In this document: piece after piece, positions 1 to 6,154 of the stretch | How positions within the stretch are numbered: the first letter of the stretch is position 1 | Layout of the letters: each line of letters opens with the position of its first letter | Assembly: GCA_964499425.1 (NCBI GenBank) | Contig: CAZCLD010000042.1 | Location: 1 to 11,608, forward strand | Reading direction: 5' to 3' | Source: JAQBYK01 sp964499425 | Lineage (GTDB): Bacteria > Patescibacteriota > Gracilibacteria > UBA1369 > LOWO2-01-FULL-3 | DNA length: 11,608 nucleotides | The notes under the pieces: model-generated | The model's input: the letters and a program-made list of their open reading frames with translations, nothing else | Databases searched by the model: none | What the model was told of the DNA's origin: nothing | Translations under genes and position numbers: made by a program

Positions 1-359
1 AGTCTTGGTAAGCCATTACCTCACCAACAAACTGATAGGCCGCAGGCACCTCCCACACCGCAAAAGCTTTACCCTTTCGGGACCATCCGGTATTAATCCG
101 CCGTTAGGCGGGCTATCCCTGAGTGCGGGGCAGTTACCAACGTGATACTCAGCCGTTCGCCGCTCCCAGGACATTGATCATAAAATTCTACTAGGAAGTA
201 GGAAAAAATTCTAATGAACTGTATCTGATAATACAGTGAATGAATTTTTTCCGTACTGACAACGTAGAATTTTTATGAGCAAAGTCCTGGGCGCTCGACT
301 TGCATGTATTATACATACCGCCAGCGTTAACCCTGAGCCAGGATCAAACTCTTCATAAA
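1..359 (-). rRNA. rrs: 16S ribosomal RNA, 5' part (runs off the left edge)
   Basis: The minus strand carries the conserved bacterial 16S start, AGAGTTTGATCCTGGCTCAG, read downward from 352. It is followed by the GGTTAACGCTGGCGG and CATGCAAGTCGAGCG blocks and, further in, GGCGAACGGCTGAGTA and the AATACCGGATG-type stretch. Aligning GAAGAGTTTG to E. coli nucleotides 6-15 puts mature nucleotide 1 near position 359. Only about the first 360 nucleotides are present; the gene continues past base 1. The one clear departure from a standard 16S is a long extra hairpin in the first variable region, annotated separately. The 3' end, including the anti-Shine-Dalgarno site, is outside the window. Confidence 0.97.
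165..291 (-). other. Expanded V1 (helix 6) hairpin in 16S rRNA
   Basis: Four nested complementary arm pairs make one long hairpin inside the V1 region. CCCAGGAC (165-172) pairs with GTCCTGGG (284-291). CATAAAATTCTAC (179-191) pairs with 264-277, with one bulged base. GGAAAAAATTC (201-211) pairs perfectly with 242-252. ACTGTAT (218-224) pairs with ATACAGT (231-237) around a six-base loop. That is about 39 base pairs over 127 nucleotides, much longer than the E. coli helix 6. The outer stem is GC-rich and the inner ones AT-rich. Because both ends pair with each other at the base of normal helix 6, it reads as a helix extension and not as a self-splicing intron. Confidence 0.85.
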
Positions 360-576
360 TATGTGCGCGTAGCGCACATCTGAGAATTTGTTAACGCCGG
401 AAAGACAGACGATGTGTCGGACTTTCCGCCGTAAGACTCAAAAGTTTTCACTTTGATTTATAGTGCAATTTTCACCTAAAAGATAAATTTTACACTTTAA
501 GAATTTGTGCTCACGCTATGCGCTCGCACATTTCCTCTACTACATCCTAGATGTTAAAGGTCAATTAAGCTTCAGC
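360..576 (-). other. 16S rRNA transcribed leader
   Basis: This gene-free stretch between the rRNA promoter and the mature 16S 5' end is inferred to be the transcribed leader, about 210 nucleotides long. It holds at least three hairpins. An 8-bp perfect stem with a 3-base loop lies at 361-379, immediately before the mature 5' end. A CGGAAAG/CTTTCCG stem lies at 398-428. A TGTGC/GCACA stem lies at 506-530, with an inner four-pair stem beyond a tandem G-A mismatch. These are plausible processing structures. No convincing boxA antitermination element and no open reading frame were seen. The trailer that would complete the usual 16S processing stalk is outside the window. Confidence 0.6.
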
Positions 577-605
577 AGTCTATTTAAAATAACCTGTAAA
601 GTCAA
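577..605 (-). promoter_or_regulatory. Sigma70-type promoter of the 16S rRNA gene
   Basis: On the minus strand, TTGACT (600-605) is separated by exactly 17 bp from TAGACT (577-582). Transcription would start near 570 and run left into the 16S gene. The spacer is AT-rich. The rimK-like gene has the same two hexamers. Confidence 0.7.
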
Positions 606-681
606 CGCCTTTTTAAAGAGAAATATCTAAAACAAAAACTCGACCAAGCCAACATTCCATCCTCAAGTCAACCACAAGCAG

Positions 682-710
682 CTGAATCATTCCTGGAATT
701 CTGCTATACT
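682..710 (+). promoter_or_regulatory. Probable extended -10 promoter of clpP
   Basis: TATACT at 705-710 is preceded by TGC, giving an extended -10 element. The -35 position (682-687, CTGAAT) is weak. A start near 717 would leave a leader of about 25 nucleotides before the ATG at 742. A second AT-rich block, TATATT, lies at 719-724. Confidence 0.5.
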
Positions 711-741
711 CAATCAGATATATTTTAGTAAACACTTAAAA

Positions 742-1374
742 ATGTCAGCAAAAAAACAAAACCCAATAACTGATGGGATTCAAGGGTCAGTACTCGTTCC
801 TACTGTGATTGAAAAAACTCACCAGGGCGAAAGAGCCTTTGATATTTACTCCAGACTTTTAAAGGATCGTGTAGTCTTTTTAGGCACTGGTGTCGACAGC
901 CACGTAGCAAACTTAATCATCGCACAATTACTTTTTCTAGAAAACGAAAGCTCAAGCAAAGATATCACTATGTATATACATAGCCCCGGAGGGCATGTAA
1001 CAGCTGGTCTTGCGATTTATGACACCATGCAATACATCAAACCAGACGTCTCAACTGTCTGCCTTGGAATGGCTGCATCAATGGGTGCTGTATTGCTCGC
1101 CGGCGGAGCAAAAGGAAAAAGATATGCTCTTCCAAACTCAGAGATCATGATCCATCAACCACTTGGAGGAACAGAAGGACAAGCTTCAGATATTAGAATC
1201 CACGCCGACCACATTATTAAAACCAAAGAAAGATTAAACAAACTTCTCGCACATCACTCAGGACAACCAATGAAAGTGATCGAAAGAGACACAGACCGAG
1301 ATTTTTTCATGTCCGCTGAAGACGGGAAAAAATATGGGCTCATAGATAAAATCATCAACAAAAGACCTGCCTAG
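742..1374 (+). CDS. clpP: ATP-dependent Clp protease proteolytic subunit
   Basis: ClpP is the serine peptidase that forms a double heptameric ring in the cytosol and degrades proteins fed to it by ClpX or ClpA/C ATPases. All family hallmarks are present. The catalytic triad is Ser113 (in GMAASMGA), His138 (in MIHQP) and Asp187 (in DTDRDFF), each offset by exactly 16 from the mature E. coli numbering. The HSPGG oxyanion segment is at 80-84. The length, 210 residues, is normal for the family. The N-terminal ~20 residues may be a propeptide. No Shine-Dalgarno sequence precedes the ATG. The stop codon overlaps the stop of the convergent ATP-grasp gene. No Clp ATPase gene lies nearby, so the partner must be encoded elsewhere. 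Confidence 0.97.
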   Translation: MSAKKQNPITDGIQGSVLVPTVIEKTHQGERAFDIYSRLLKDRVVFLGTGVDSHVANLIIAQLLFLENESSSKDITMYIHSPGGHVTAGLAIYDTMQYIKPDVSTVCLGMAASMGAVLLAGGAKGKRYALPNSEIMIHQPLGGTEGQASDIRIHADHIIKTKERLNKLLAHHSGQPMKVIERDTDRDFFMSAEDGKKYGLIDKIINKRPA

Positions 1375-2273
1375 ACCATAACTTGTCTGTGGCGTTCAGC
1401 GTATTCTAAAGCATATTCAACAATCGAAGCTGCAATATTTACTCCAGTGGCCTTTTCTAATTCTTTAAATCCGGGATTAGAATTAACTTCAAGAACAACC
1501 GGCCCACCTTTTCCTCTCATAACATCAACTCCTCCATAATTCAAATCCAAAGCCTGAATTGATCTTAGAGCAATAGAGACTTCTTCCTCAGTAATATCAC
1601 AAGGTTTACCCACACCACCCAATTCTATATTCGACCTAAACTCGCCCCTAGAAGCCGCACGCATCATTGATCCTACAACTCTCCCATTAACAACAAATAT
1701 TCTAATATCTTTGCCTTTAGAATACTTGACGTACTGTTGCAATAAATAAAGAGGACTATCCCAAAGAAGGAATGATTTAAGAGCACGCATACTTTCGATA
1801 ATCATAACACCTGCCCCAAAAGACCCGACTGGTTGTTTAAAAATAATTGGAAAACCACCTACTTTATCAACTGCCTGTTTCAAATCTTCAGGCCGCCTGA
1901 GAACAACAGTTTTTGGAATAGGAATACCATAGTGATCCAAAATCTGCATTGTCTTAACCTTGTTCTTAGCCTTCAAAATTGATTCATATTGATTAAAAAC
2001 AAGCAAACCAGACATCTCCATTTGCTCAATCAAAGAAATATGCAAATCAACATTCTTTAGAATAGATGGTCGCGCAATTATCACATCATAGTTTGGGAAT
2101 GGTTTGCCATCATAATAGATCCAAGGAGATTCCTGGTCATACACCATCTGAAATCGCTGCGAACGAAATATCCTACATGTATGACCCATGTCCCGAGCAA
2201 TCTTCTTTAACTCCAGCTCTTCCAGAGATGCTCTCTTCCTCAAAGAACGATAAGATAGAATACCAATTTTCAT
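1371..2273 (-). CDS. RimK-family ATP-grasp ligase (S6 modification-like)
   Basis: Read from the ATG at 2273 the protein is 300 residues, the same length as E. coli RimK. An upstream ATG at 2342 would add 23 residues but lies in the divergent promoter region, so the shorter start is preferred. The N-terminal MKIGILSYR strand begins a preATP-grasp domain. The ATP-grasp core follows: ATP-binding Lys146 (IIFKQP), a flexible GSFGAG loop (150-155), the QQYV hinge (179-182), KDIR (188-191), GEFRSN (210-215), and metal ligands Asp250, Glu262 and Asn264 (VLEVNSNPG). RimK adds glutamate to the C-terminus of ribosomal protein S6. Relatives such as LysX and cofactor-glutamate ligases use other acceptors, and the sequence does not settle the substrate. 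Confidence 0.9.
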   Translation of the reverse strand: MKIGILSYRSLRKRASLEELELKKIARDMGHTCRIFRSQRFQMVYDQESPWIYYDGKPFPNYDVIIARPSILKNVDLHISLIEQMEMSGLLVFNQYESILKAKNKVKTMQILDHYGIPIPKTVVLRRPEDLKQAVDKVGGFPIIFKQPVGSFGAGVMIIESMRALKSFLLWDSPLYLLQQYVKYSKGKDIRIFVVNGRVVGSMMRAASRGEFRSNIELGGVGKPCDITEEEVSIALRSIQALDLNYGGVDVMRGKGGPVVLEVNSNPGFKELEKATGVNIAASIVEYALEYAERHRQVMV

Positions 2274-2295
2274 AAAGCAATTTTGAAACAGAAGA

Positions 2296-2323
2296 AGTCT
2301 ATAGTTTTTATTTGCAAAGTCAA
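2296..2323 (-). promoter_or_regulatory. Promoter of the RimK-like gene
   Basis: On the minus strand, TTGACT (2318-2323) and TAGACT (2296-2301) are 16 bp apart. The predicted start near 2289 leaves about 16 nucleotides before the ATG at 2273. Both hexamers match those of the 16S promoter, and the ten bases around the -35 are nearly the same (TTGACTTTGCA here, TTGACTTTACA there). Confidence 0.6.
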
Positions 2324-2336
2324 GATGCCCAAGGAC

Positions 2337-2365
2337 TTGCATTGAATAACAAATGGTGGTATAAT
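2337..2365 (+). promoter_or_regulatory. Sigma70 promoter of the small surface protein gene
   Basis: TTGCAT (2337-2342) and TATAAT (2360-2365) are separated by 17 bp, with TGG before the -10 forming an extended -10. The start would fall near 2372, leaving roughly 13 A-rich nucleotides before the ATG at 2385 and no Shine-Dalgarno site. Confidence 0.8.
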
Positions 2366-2384
2366 AAACAAAAGAAAAATAAAC

Positions 2385-2783
2385 ATGAAAAAAACATTCT
2401 TATACTTTCTACTGGCAGCGACCTTGGTCATTCAAATACCAATGATCGCTTTTGCGGAAGAAGCACCTCCGTCAATTAATTTCGCCTTTGATGACGATGA
2501 AGACGACGCTCCACCCACACTCGGTGAAATCACAATACCAGAGCCAGAGGCCCCTGTTATTCCAGCCCCAACGGTTGTCACTCCACCAGTAATTCCCCCA
2601 ACAGTCACAACCCCACCGGTAACCCCAAATCCTGTAAACGCAGCCGCAACACTAGCTACAAACAATTCATCTACAAGTATTTCTCAAACTGGCCCAGAAA
2701 CAGGATACCTTATAGTACTAAGTTTAATACTAGGCTACATTTCAACTAAGCGCCTAAAAAAACCTTCGAAAGAAGAAGCCTAG
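2385..2783 (+). CDS. Small secreted Pro/Thr-rich protein with C-terminal anchor
   Basis: The family is not recognised. The architecture is clear over 132 residues. A signal peptide (1-24) ends in AFA before EE. An acidic patch follows (FDDDEDD, 35-41). A Pro/Thr/Val-rich stretch (about 50-85) looks extended and unstructured. A Ser/Asn/Thr segment leads to TGPET (102-106), a hydrophobic segment (107-119) and a basic tail (KRLKK, 122-126). The last three parts form a tripartite layout like a surface-sorting signal, or simply a C-terminal membrane anchor. This suggests a stalk or spacer at the cell surface with no enzymatic domain. It has its own promoter and converges on the Fn3-like protein gene 7 bp downstream. 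No intrinsic terminator separates them. Confidence 0.85.
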   Translation: MKKTFLYFLLAATLVIQIPMIAFAEEAPPSINFAFDDDEDDAPPTLGEITIPEPEAPVIPAPTVVTPPVIPPTVTTPPVTPNPVNAAATLATNNSSTSISQTGPETGYLIVLSLILGYISTKRLKKPSKEEA

Positions 2784-2790
2784 AACAAAC

Positions 2791-4296
2791 TTAGTCGGTG
2801 AAGTCATATTCTGCCATAGCGTATTCGCTTACAGAACCATTTGCATACTGAGCACTCACCAAAAAGGTAACAATATGAGCACCTCCAAAATCAGATGAAA
2901 TAGTTTTATCCTCTTTTGTAGGATAGTGCACTTCAATAGTACTACCTCCACCCATATGCGATACGAGATACAACTCCGGGACTGCACCAACGGGATGATC
3001 CCAAGTTAATCTCATTTTAGACCCCTCCATTCCTACATTTAAGTTGATTGGTGGTAAAGCTACAAATGCCGCAGTAGTACCTTGAACTTCATTGGAATAG
3101 TAGATCTGATTATCGTCATTATTATATTTCGCACCCACCTTTATATAATATTTAGTTGAGGGGTTTAAACTCCCAAGATTAGCACTTGGAAGCATAGCTG
3201 AAGCATCCATGGGTAATACAGCTACAGGAGTTTTGGCACCACCATCAGAGACAGTCCCATAATCAATAAGATAATGAGTTAAACCCGCCTTCGAACTAGG
3301 TTCAGTCCAGCTAAAAGCAAATTCGCTTGCACTAGTAGTACCAATTAATAAAGCACTTGGACTATGCGCAAGAATCGCTGCAGCATCAGCATCTGCCGCT
3401 GCCTGCGCGTCTGCCGCTGCCTGTGCGTCTGCCGCTGCCTGTGCTGCTTGTGCATCTGCCGCTGCTTGTGCTGCTGCTGCATCCCCTGCAGCATCCGCTG
3501 CTACGTCAGATTGCGCCTGAGCCTGTGATTCACCCGCAGCACCCCCGGTAACAGAACTCGGCACTTCATCCTTTTTCCCCAGTTTAACCCAAATCACGTA
3601 ATAATTCTCTAGCGGGATACTCAGGTCACTAACTTCCACAAAATTCTCAGCGTCCTTCATTTTATATATAGATTTAACCCTATCCTTATAGGGTTCAACT
3701 ACATTGTTCAAATTTGGATCATGCGCAGCAATAAGCACCCACCCCTTTTCATCATCAGCAAGAGGGCTACTAACATTGTAAGAAGATTTTTGCTCAGAAG
3801 TTTTTATACAATAAGTTTCCGCATCCTTGCGCACAATTACTATAAAAGCCTGACCAGCCTTCACCTTATAGGAGAGTTTTTCAGGCACAATTTTGGTAGC
3901 ATCTCCAAACGGCCCCTCGGGATACGTATAAAAAGTCTTTTCATCAGCATTGTACTCAGCAAAAAGCAGTCTCTCAACACTTGGACTTACACATTTAACC
4001 AATTCATCCAGACTATACTCCTGATCAACATATACATAATTAACGCCCTTCTTCAACGAGGTAGGGTTTCCCGTAAACAAAGCCTTTCTTGAGATGTAAG
4101 CACTTTCATCAGCTTCGTCGAATTCCAAAAATCCCTGTTTCCCCTTCTCTATCATTCCTTTCATCGTAGATGATCCCATTGAAAGAGCCGGTGGTTCATC
4201 ATCACCATTAGAATCAAAATAGTAGTACCCAGATATAGCAAGGAACAATACTAGCACAAGAGAGACAAGAGAGAATTTTCTTTTTGATATTTGCAT
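2791..4296 (-). CDS. Membrane-anchored protein with Ala-rich repeat and Fn3-like domains
   Basis: No family name can be given for the whole 501-residue protein. A short basic N-terminus and one hydrophobic segment (about 8-26) fit an uncleaved signal anchor with the rest outside the cytoplasm. Residues 40-245 form an unrecognised region with two cysteines (Cys102, Cys163) that might pair. It may contain two related halves, since LSYKVKAGQAFIVIVRK and IPLENYYVIWVKLGKK are similarly placed. Residues 253-309 are a low-complexity Ala/Gln/Asp stretch built from AADAQA-like units, probably helical. Residues 312-408 and 412-497 resemble fibronectin type III domains: strand patterns such as FAFSWTEP, THYLIDYG, LNPSTKYYIKVGA, and then MRLTWDHP and HIVTFLVSAQYANG. 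A structural or adhesive surface role is inferred. It is transcribed from its own strong promoter, with no Shine-Dalgarno sequence. Confidence 0.85.
   Translation of the reverse strand: MQISKRKFSLVSLVLVLFLAISGYYYFDSNGDDEPPALSMGSSTMKGMIEKGKQGFLEFDEADESAYISRKALFTGNPTSLKKGVNYVYVDQEYSLDELVKCVSPSVERLLFAEYNADEKTFYTYPEGPFGDATKIVPEKLSYKVKAGQAFIVIVRKDAETYCIKTSEQKSSYNVSSPLADDEKGWVLIAAHDPNLNNVVEPYKDRVKSIYKMKDAENFVEVSDLSIPLENYYVIWVKLGKKDEVPSSVTGGAAGESQAQAQSDVAADAAGDAAAAQAAADAQAAQAAADAQAAADAQAAADADAAAILAHSPSALLIGTTSASEFAFSWTEPSSKAGLTHYLIDYGTVSDGGAKTPVAVLPMDASAMLPSANLGSLNPSTKYYIKVGAKYNNDDNQIYYSNEVQGTTAAFVALPPINLNVGMEGSKMRLTWDHPVGAVPELYLVSHMGGGSTIEVHYPTKEDKTISSDFGGAHIVTFLVSAQYANGSVSEYAMAEYDFTD
3395..3484 (-). 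repeat. Degenerate tandem repeat encoding AADAQA units
   Basis: Two adjacent 18-bp units (3395-3412 and 3413-3430) differ by one base (GCCGCTGCCTGYGCGTCT on the + strand). Two longer, 27-bp, more diverged copies follow to about 3484. All units are multiples of three, so copy-number change would keep the reading frame. They encode part of the Ala-rich stretch (about residues 271-301) of the Fn3-like protein. Confidence 0.8.
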
Positions 4297-4327
4297 TTGA
4301 TTTTAGGGTTTATTTTTACCTAATGAC

Positions 4328-4356
4328 ATTATACAACATTCCGCCACAATGGTCAA
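4328..4356 (-). promoter_or_regulatory. Sigma70 promoter of the Fn3-like protein gene
   Basis: On the minus strand, TTGACC (4351-4356) and a perfect TATAAT (4328-4333) are exactly 17 bp apart. Transcription would begin near 4321, about 25 nucleotides before the ATG at 4296. Confidence 0.8.
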
Positions 4357-4384
4357 CGGCTCTGCAACACAGATGAAATTACTT

Positions 4385-4393
4385 TGTTATAAT
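4385..4393 (+). promoter_or_regulatory. Extended -10 promoter giving a near-leaderless mRNA
   Basis: TGT-TATAAT (4385-4393) is a full extended -10 element. No good -35 hexamer is seen. Only six bases separate the -10 from the ATG at 4400, so the transcript would start at or next to the initiation codon. This also argues that the gene starts at 4400 and not at the in-frame ATG at 4349. Confidence 0.65.
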
Positions 4394-4399
4394 GGCAAT

Positions 4400-4987
4400 A
4401 TGAAATTTAAGACAATCATTGCATTAATTATTGCTGTCCCCATTGCACTGAGTGGATGTGGAGGAGAAGATACGGATCAAGATACAAATCAAAGTACTGA
4501 CACAAGCGGAAAACTAACCTTTGAAAGCAAGGACTTCAAGATTCTTTATCCACAAGACTGGGAAATTATTACTCCCAATAATTTCACATCAAATGTGCCA
4601 GCAGAAATCGTGGTTGCATTTCGTAATAACATCAAAAACGAAGTATTCACCGCAAATGTAAACATAAGCAAGACCGAGCTCACAGAAGAGATTTCTTCTA
4701 AGGATTTCGCATTAAGTAGCATTTCAAAGGCACAAAACAGTATAGTTGAGTATAAAGAGAAAGAAAGAAAAACCTTCAAACTCCAAATCAGAGGAGAAAC
4801 AATCGAAACATATATAATTGACTTCGAAGGCAAGAAATCAGCATCAGCGGAAATAGTGCATTTCAAAAACCTATATATAGCTGATAACGAAAAAGGCTAT
4901 ATCGTAACAGGAGGATACCTCCCCTACGAGGACGGAAGTGTAGTAAAACTAATTTCAGATATGCTTGAATCCTTTTCTTTGGAGTAA
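4400..4987 (+). CDS. Lipoprotein, possibly with a PsbP/Mog1-like domain
   Basis: The start at 4400 gives 195 residues opening with a lipoprotein signal: MKFK, a hydrophobic run, then the lipobox LSGC with Cys20 as the predicted lipidated residue. An upstream in-frame ATG at 4349 would bury the signal and overlap the promoter. After an acidic, polar linker (21-37), the segment with FESKDFKILYPQDWEI and the later FTANVNISKTEL is reminiscent of PsbP/Mog1-type alpha-beta folds, where a 'YP.dW' motif opens the domain. That is a recollection of pattern and not a match that was tested. The protein should be tethered to the outer face of the cytoplasmic membrane. It is the first of three co-directional genes, with 49 bp to the next start. 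Function is unknown. Confidence 0.8.
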   Translation: MKFKTIIALIIAVPIALSGCGGEDTDQDTNQSTDTSGKLTFESKDFKILYPQDWEIITPNNFTSNVPAEIVVAFRNNIKNEVFTANVNISKTELTEEISSKDFALSSISKAQNSIVEYKEKERKTFKLQIRGETIETYIIDFEGKKSASAEIVHFKNLYIADNEKGYIVTGGYLPYEDGSVVKLISDMLESFSLE

Positions 4988-5000
4988 GCATATCTGCTTA
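4985..5000 (+). other. Small perfect hairpin at the lipoprotein gene stop
   Basis: TAAGCA-TATC-TGCTTA forms a 6-bp stem with a 4-base loop that includes the TAA stop. It is AT-rich and lacks a T-run, so it is a weak candidate for attenuation or for mRNA 3'-end protection, not a standard terminator. Confidence 0.35.
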
Positions 5001-5036
5001 AATAAATTCTACCCCTTATTCCTTAACCAAATAAAT

Positions 5037-5420
5037 ATGGTAGAAAATGCAATGAAGATTGCTGAGATTCTCGGTCCTATAGTGCTATTAATGGGCCTCT
5101 CGATGCTAATCTATGCTCCTCAATGGCGCAAACTGCAAGACAGATGGGCAAAAGATCATTTTGAGTTATTCACTATGATGCTCCTGTCTGGAATCCTAGG
5201 CCTGATAATCATCAACATGTACAACGTATGGGAATGGAATATTTGGCTCATCGTCACTATATGTGGTTGGTCTGCATTTCTTAAAAGTGTCGTTTACTTC
5301 CTTCTTCCTGGATCCACATGGAGAGCACTGCTAAAAATGGGAAAAAACATGATATATCTCGGAGGCCTAGTCGCATCAGTTGTTGGTGCGATACTTAGCT
5401 ACTACGTTTACCTAAAATAG
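5037..5420 (+). CDS. Four-helix integral membrane protein, function unknown
   Basis: Taken from ATG 5037 the protein is 127 residues. A longer in-frame start at 4965 would overlap the lipoprotein gene and add a polar leader with no membrane signal; an ATG at 5052 is also possible. Four hydrophobic segments are visible at about 8-27, 42-60, 69-90 and 105-124. The stretch NVWEWNIWLIVTICGWSAFL followed by KSVVYFLLPG resembles a motif I recall from small uncharacterised bacterial membrane proteins (a W-rich helix start, then GW..LLKG..FLLFP). No Shine-Dalgarno sequence precedes it. Its stop lies 6 bp before the flavin reductase start, so the two are almost certainly co-transcribed and may cooperate. 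No catalytic residues are evident. Confidence 0.8.
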   Translation: MVENAMKIAEILGPIVLLMGLSMLIYAPQWRKLQDRWAKDHFELFTMMLLSGILGLIIINMYNVWEWNIWLIVTICGWSAFLKSVVYFLLPGSTWRALLKMGKNMIYLGGLVASVVGAILSYYVYLK

Positions 5421-5426
5421 ACATTC

Positions 5427-6128
5427 ATGCCGCCACGCATCGCCAGTTTAAGCAAAAGAATTGAATTCACAGATGACGTGGTAGAACTTCATTTTGAAAG
5501 TGAAGATTTATTTAAATTTGAGGCGGGACAATTTGTGACCTTCAAAATTGAGGACCAAGTCCCGCCTTGTTTTAGGGCTTACTCTATTTGTACCTGCCCA
5601 GGAGAAAACAAAAACCACTTTGCCACTTGTTTGAAAGTCATAGAAGGAGGTCGTGGCAGCAATTGGCTAAATTCCTTAAAAATTGGAGACAAACTAAACT
5701 TCATCGGTCCAAGCGGAAATTTCACATTTAAGAATCCTGAAAAGAATGCATTTTTCATAGCAACTGGGACAGGAATAACTCCACTCATCTCAATGATCAG
5801 TGATCAACTAAAAAATGGAAACAAAAATCAGATTCATCTCTTATTTGGACTCAGACACATCAGTCATATCATTTATAAAGACTTCTTCGATGGACTCGTA
5901 GCAAAATACTCCAATTTTTCTTACGAGATTACTCTCTCCCGTCCTGAAAATGAAAGCTGGAAAGGAAAGGTCGGCCGAGTAACAAAAACTCTAAATGAAT
6001 GCGATTTAGACCCTAAAAACACCGATTACTACATCTGCGGTTTGAAAGCAATGATCGAGGAGGCAGAAGAGATTCTCAAAAGCAAAGATGTGCCAGAGGA
6101 AGCGATCCATTTGGAAAAGTATGATTGA
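5427..6128 (+). CDS. Ferredoxin-NADP reductase-family flavoprotein
   Basis: The 233-residue protein has the two-domain plan of the FNR family, which moves electrons between NAD(P)H and a partner through FAD. The flavin domain (about 1-100) carries the RAYS motif (50-53) that binds FAD, and GRGSNWL (75-81) that contacts the pyrophosphate. The nucleotide domain (about 105-233) has GTGITP (114-119), LLFGLRH (near 140) and YYICG before the C-terminus. There is no ferredoxin-like 2Fe-2S domain and no globin domain, so the partner is a separate protein. Four cysteines (48, 55, 57, 68) cluster in the flavin domain. The adjacent membrane protein 6 bp upstream is a possible anchor or redox partner, by position only. 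It ends with TGA, the only UGA stop in the window. Confidence 0.93.
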   Translation: MPPRIASLSKRIEFTDDVVELHFESEDLFKFEAGQFVTFKIEDQVPPCFRAYSICTCPGENKNHFATCLKVIEGGRGSNWLNSLKIGDKLNFIGPSGNFTFKNPEKNAFFIATGTGITPLISMISDQLKNGNKNQIHLLFGLRHISHIIYKDFFDGLVAKYSNFSYEITLSRPENESWKGKVGRVTKTLNECDLDPKNTDYYICGLKAMIEEAEEILKSKDVPEEAIHLEKYD

Positions 6129-6147
6129 AGGGGCTGCGCCTTTCTCT
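6129..6147 (+). terminator. Weak candidate terminator after the flavin reductase gene
   Basis: AGGGGC (6129-6134) can pair with GCCTTT (6138-6143) around a 3-base loop, using two G-T pairs, directly after the stop codon. A pyrimidine run follows, but only part of it is T. Confidence 0.3.
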
Positions 6148-6154
6148 TCACACA

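Noticed and set aside
165..291. Self-splicing intron in the 16S gene
   Set aside because: At 127 bases it is too short for a group I or II intron, contains no ORF, and its ends pair directly as an extension of helix 6.
430..470. Possible boxA antitermination site in the rRNA leader
   Set aside because: The minus-strand GTGAAAACTTTTG only partly resembles boxA, and no boxB-like hairpin is correctly placed.
2274..2342. N-terminal extension of the RimK-like protein from the ATG at 2342
   Set aside because: It overlaps both divergent promoters, and the ATG at 2273 gives the normal 300-residue length starting at the first beta strand.
3357..3551. Plus-strand frame rich in Leu and Pro opposite the Ala-rich repeat
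   Set aside because: It is an out-of-frame reading of the tandem repeat and has no independent support.
4965..5036. N-terminal extension of the four-helix membrane protein
   Set aside because: It overlaps the end of the lipoprotein gene and encodes a polar leader that does not fit a membrane protein start.
6126..6128. UGA read as glycine or tryptophan
   Set aside because: The TGA falls at the normal C-terminus of the flavin reductase, and reading on would run straight into the tRNA gene. No in-frame TGA occurs inside other genes.
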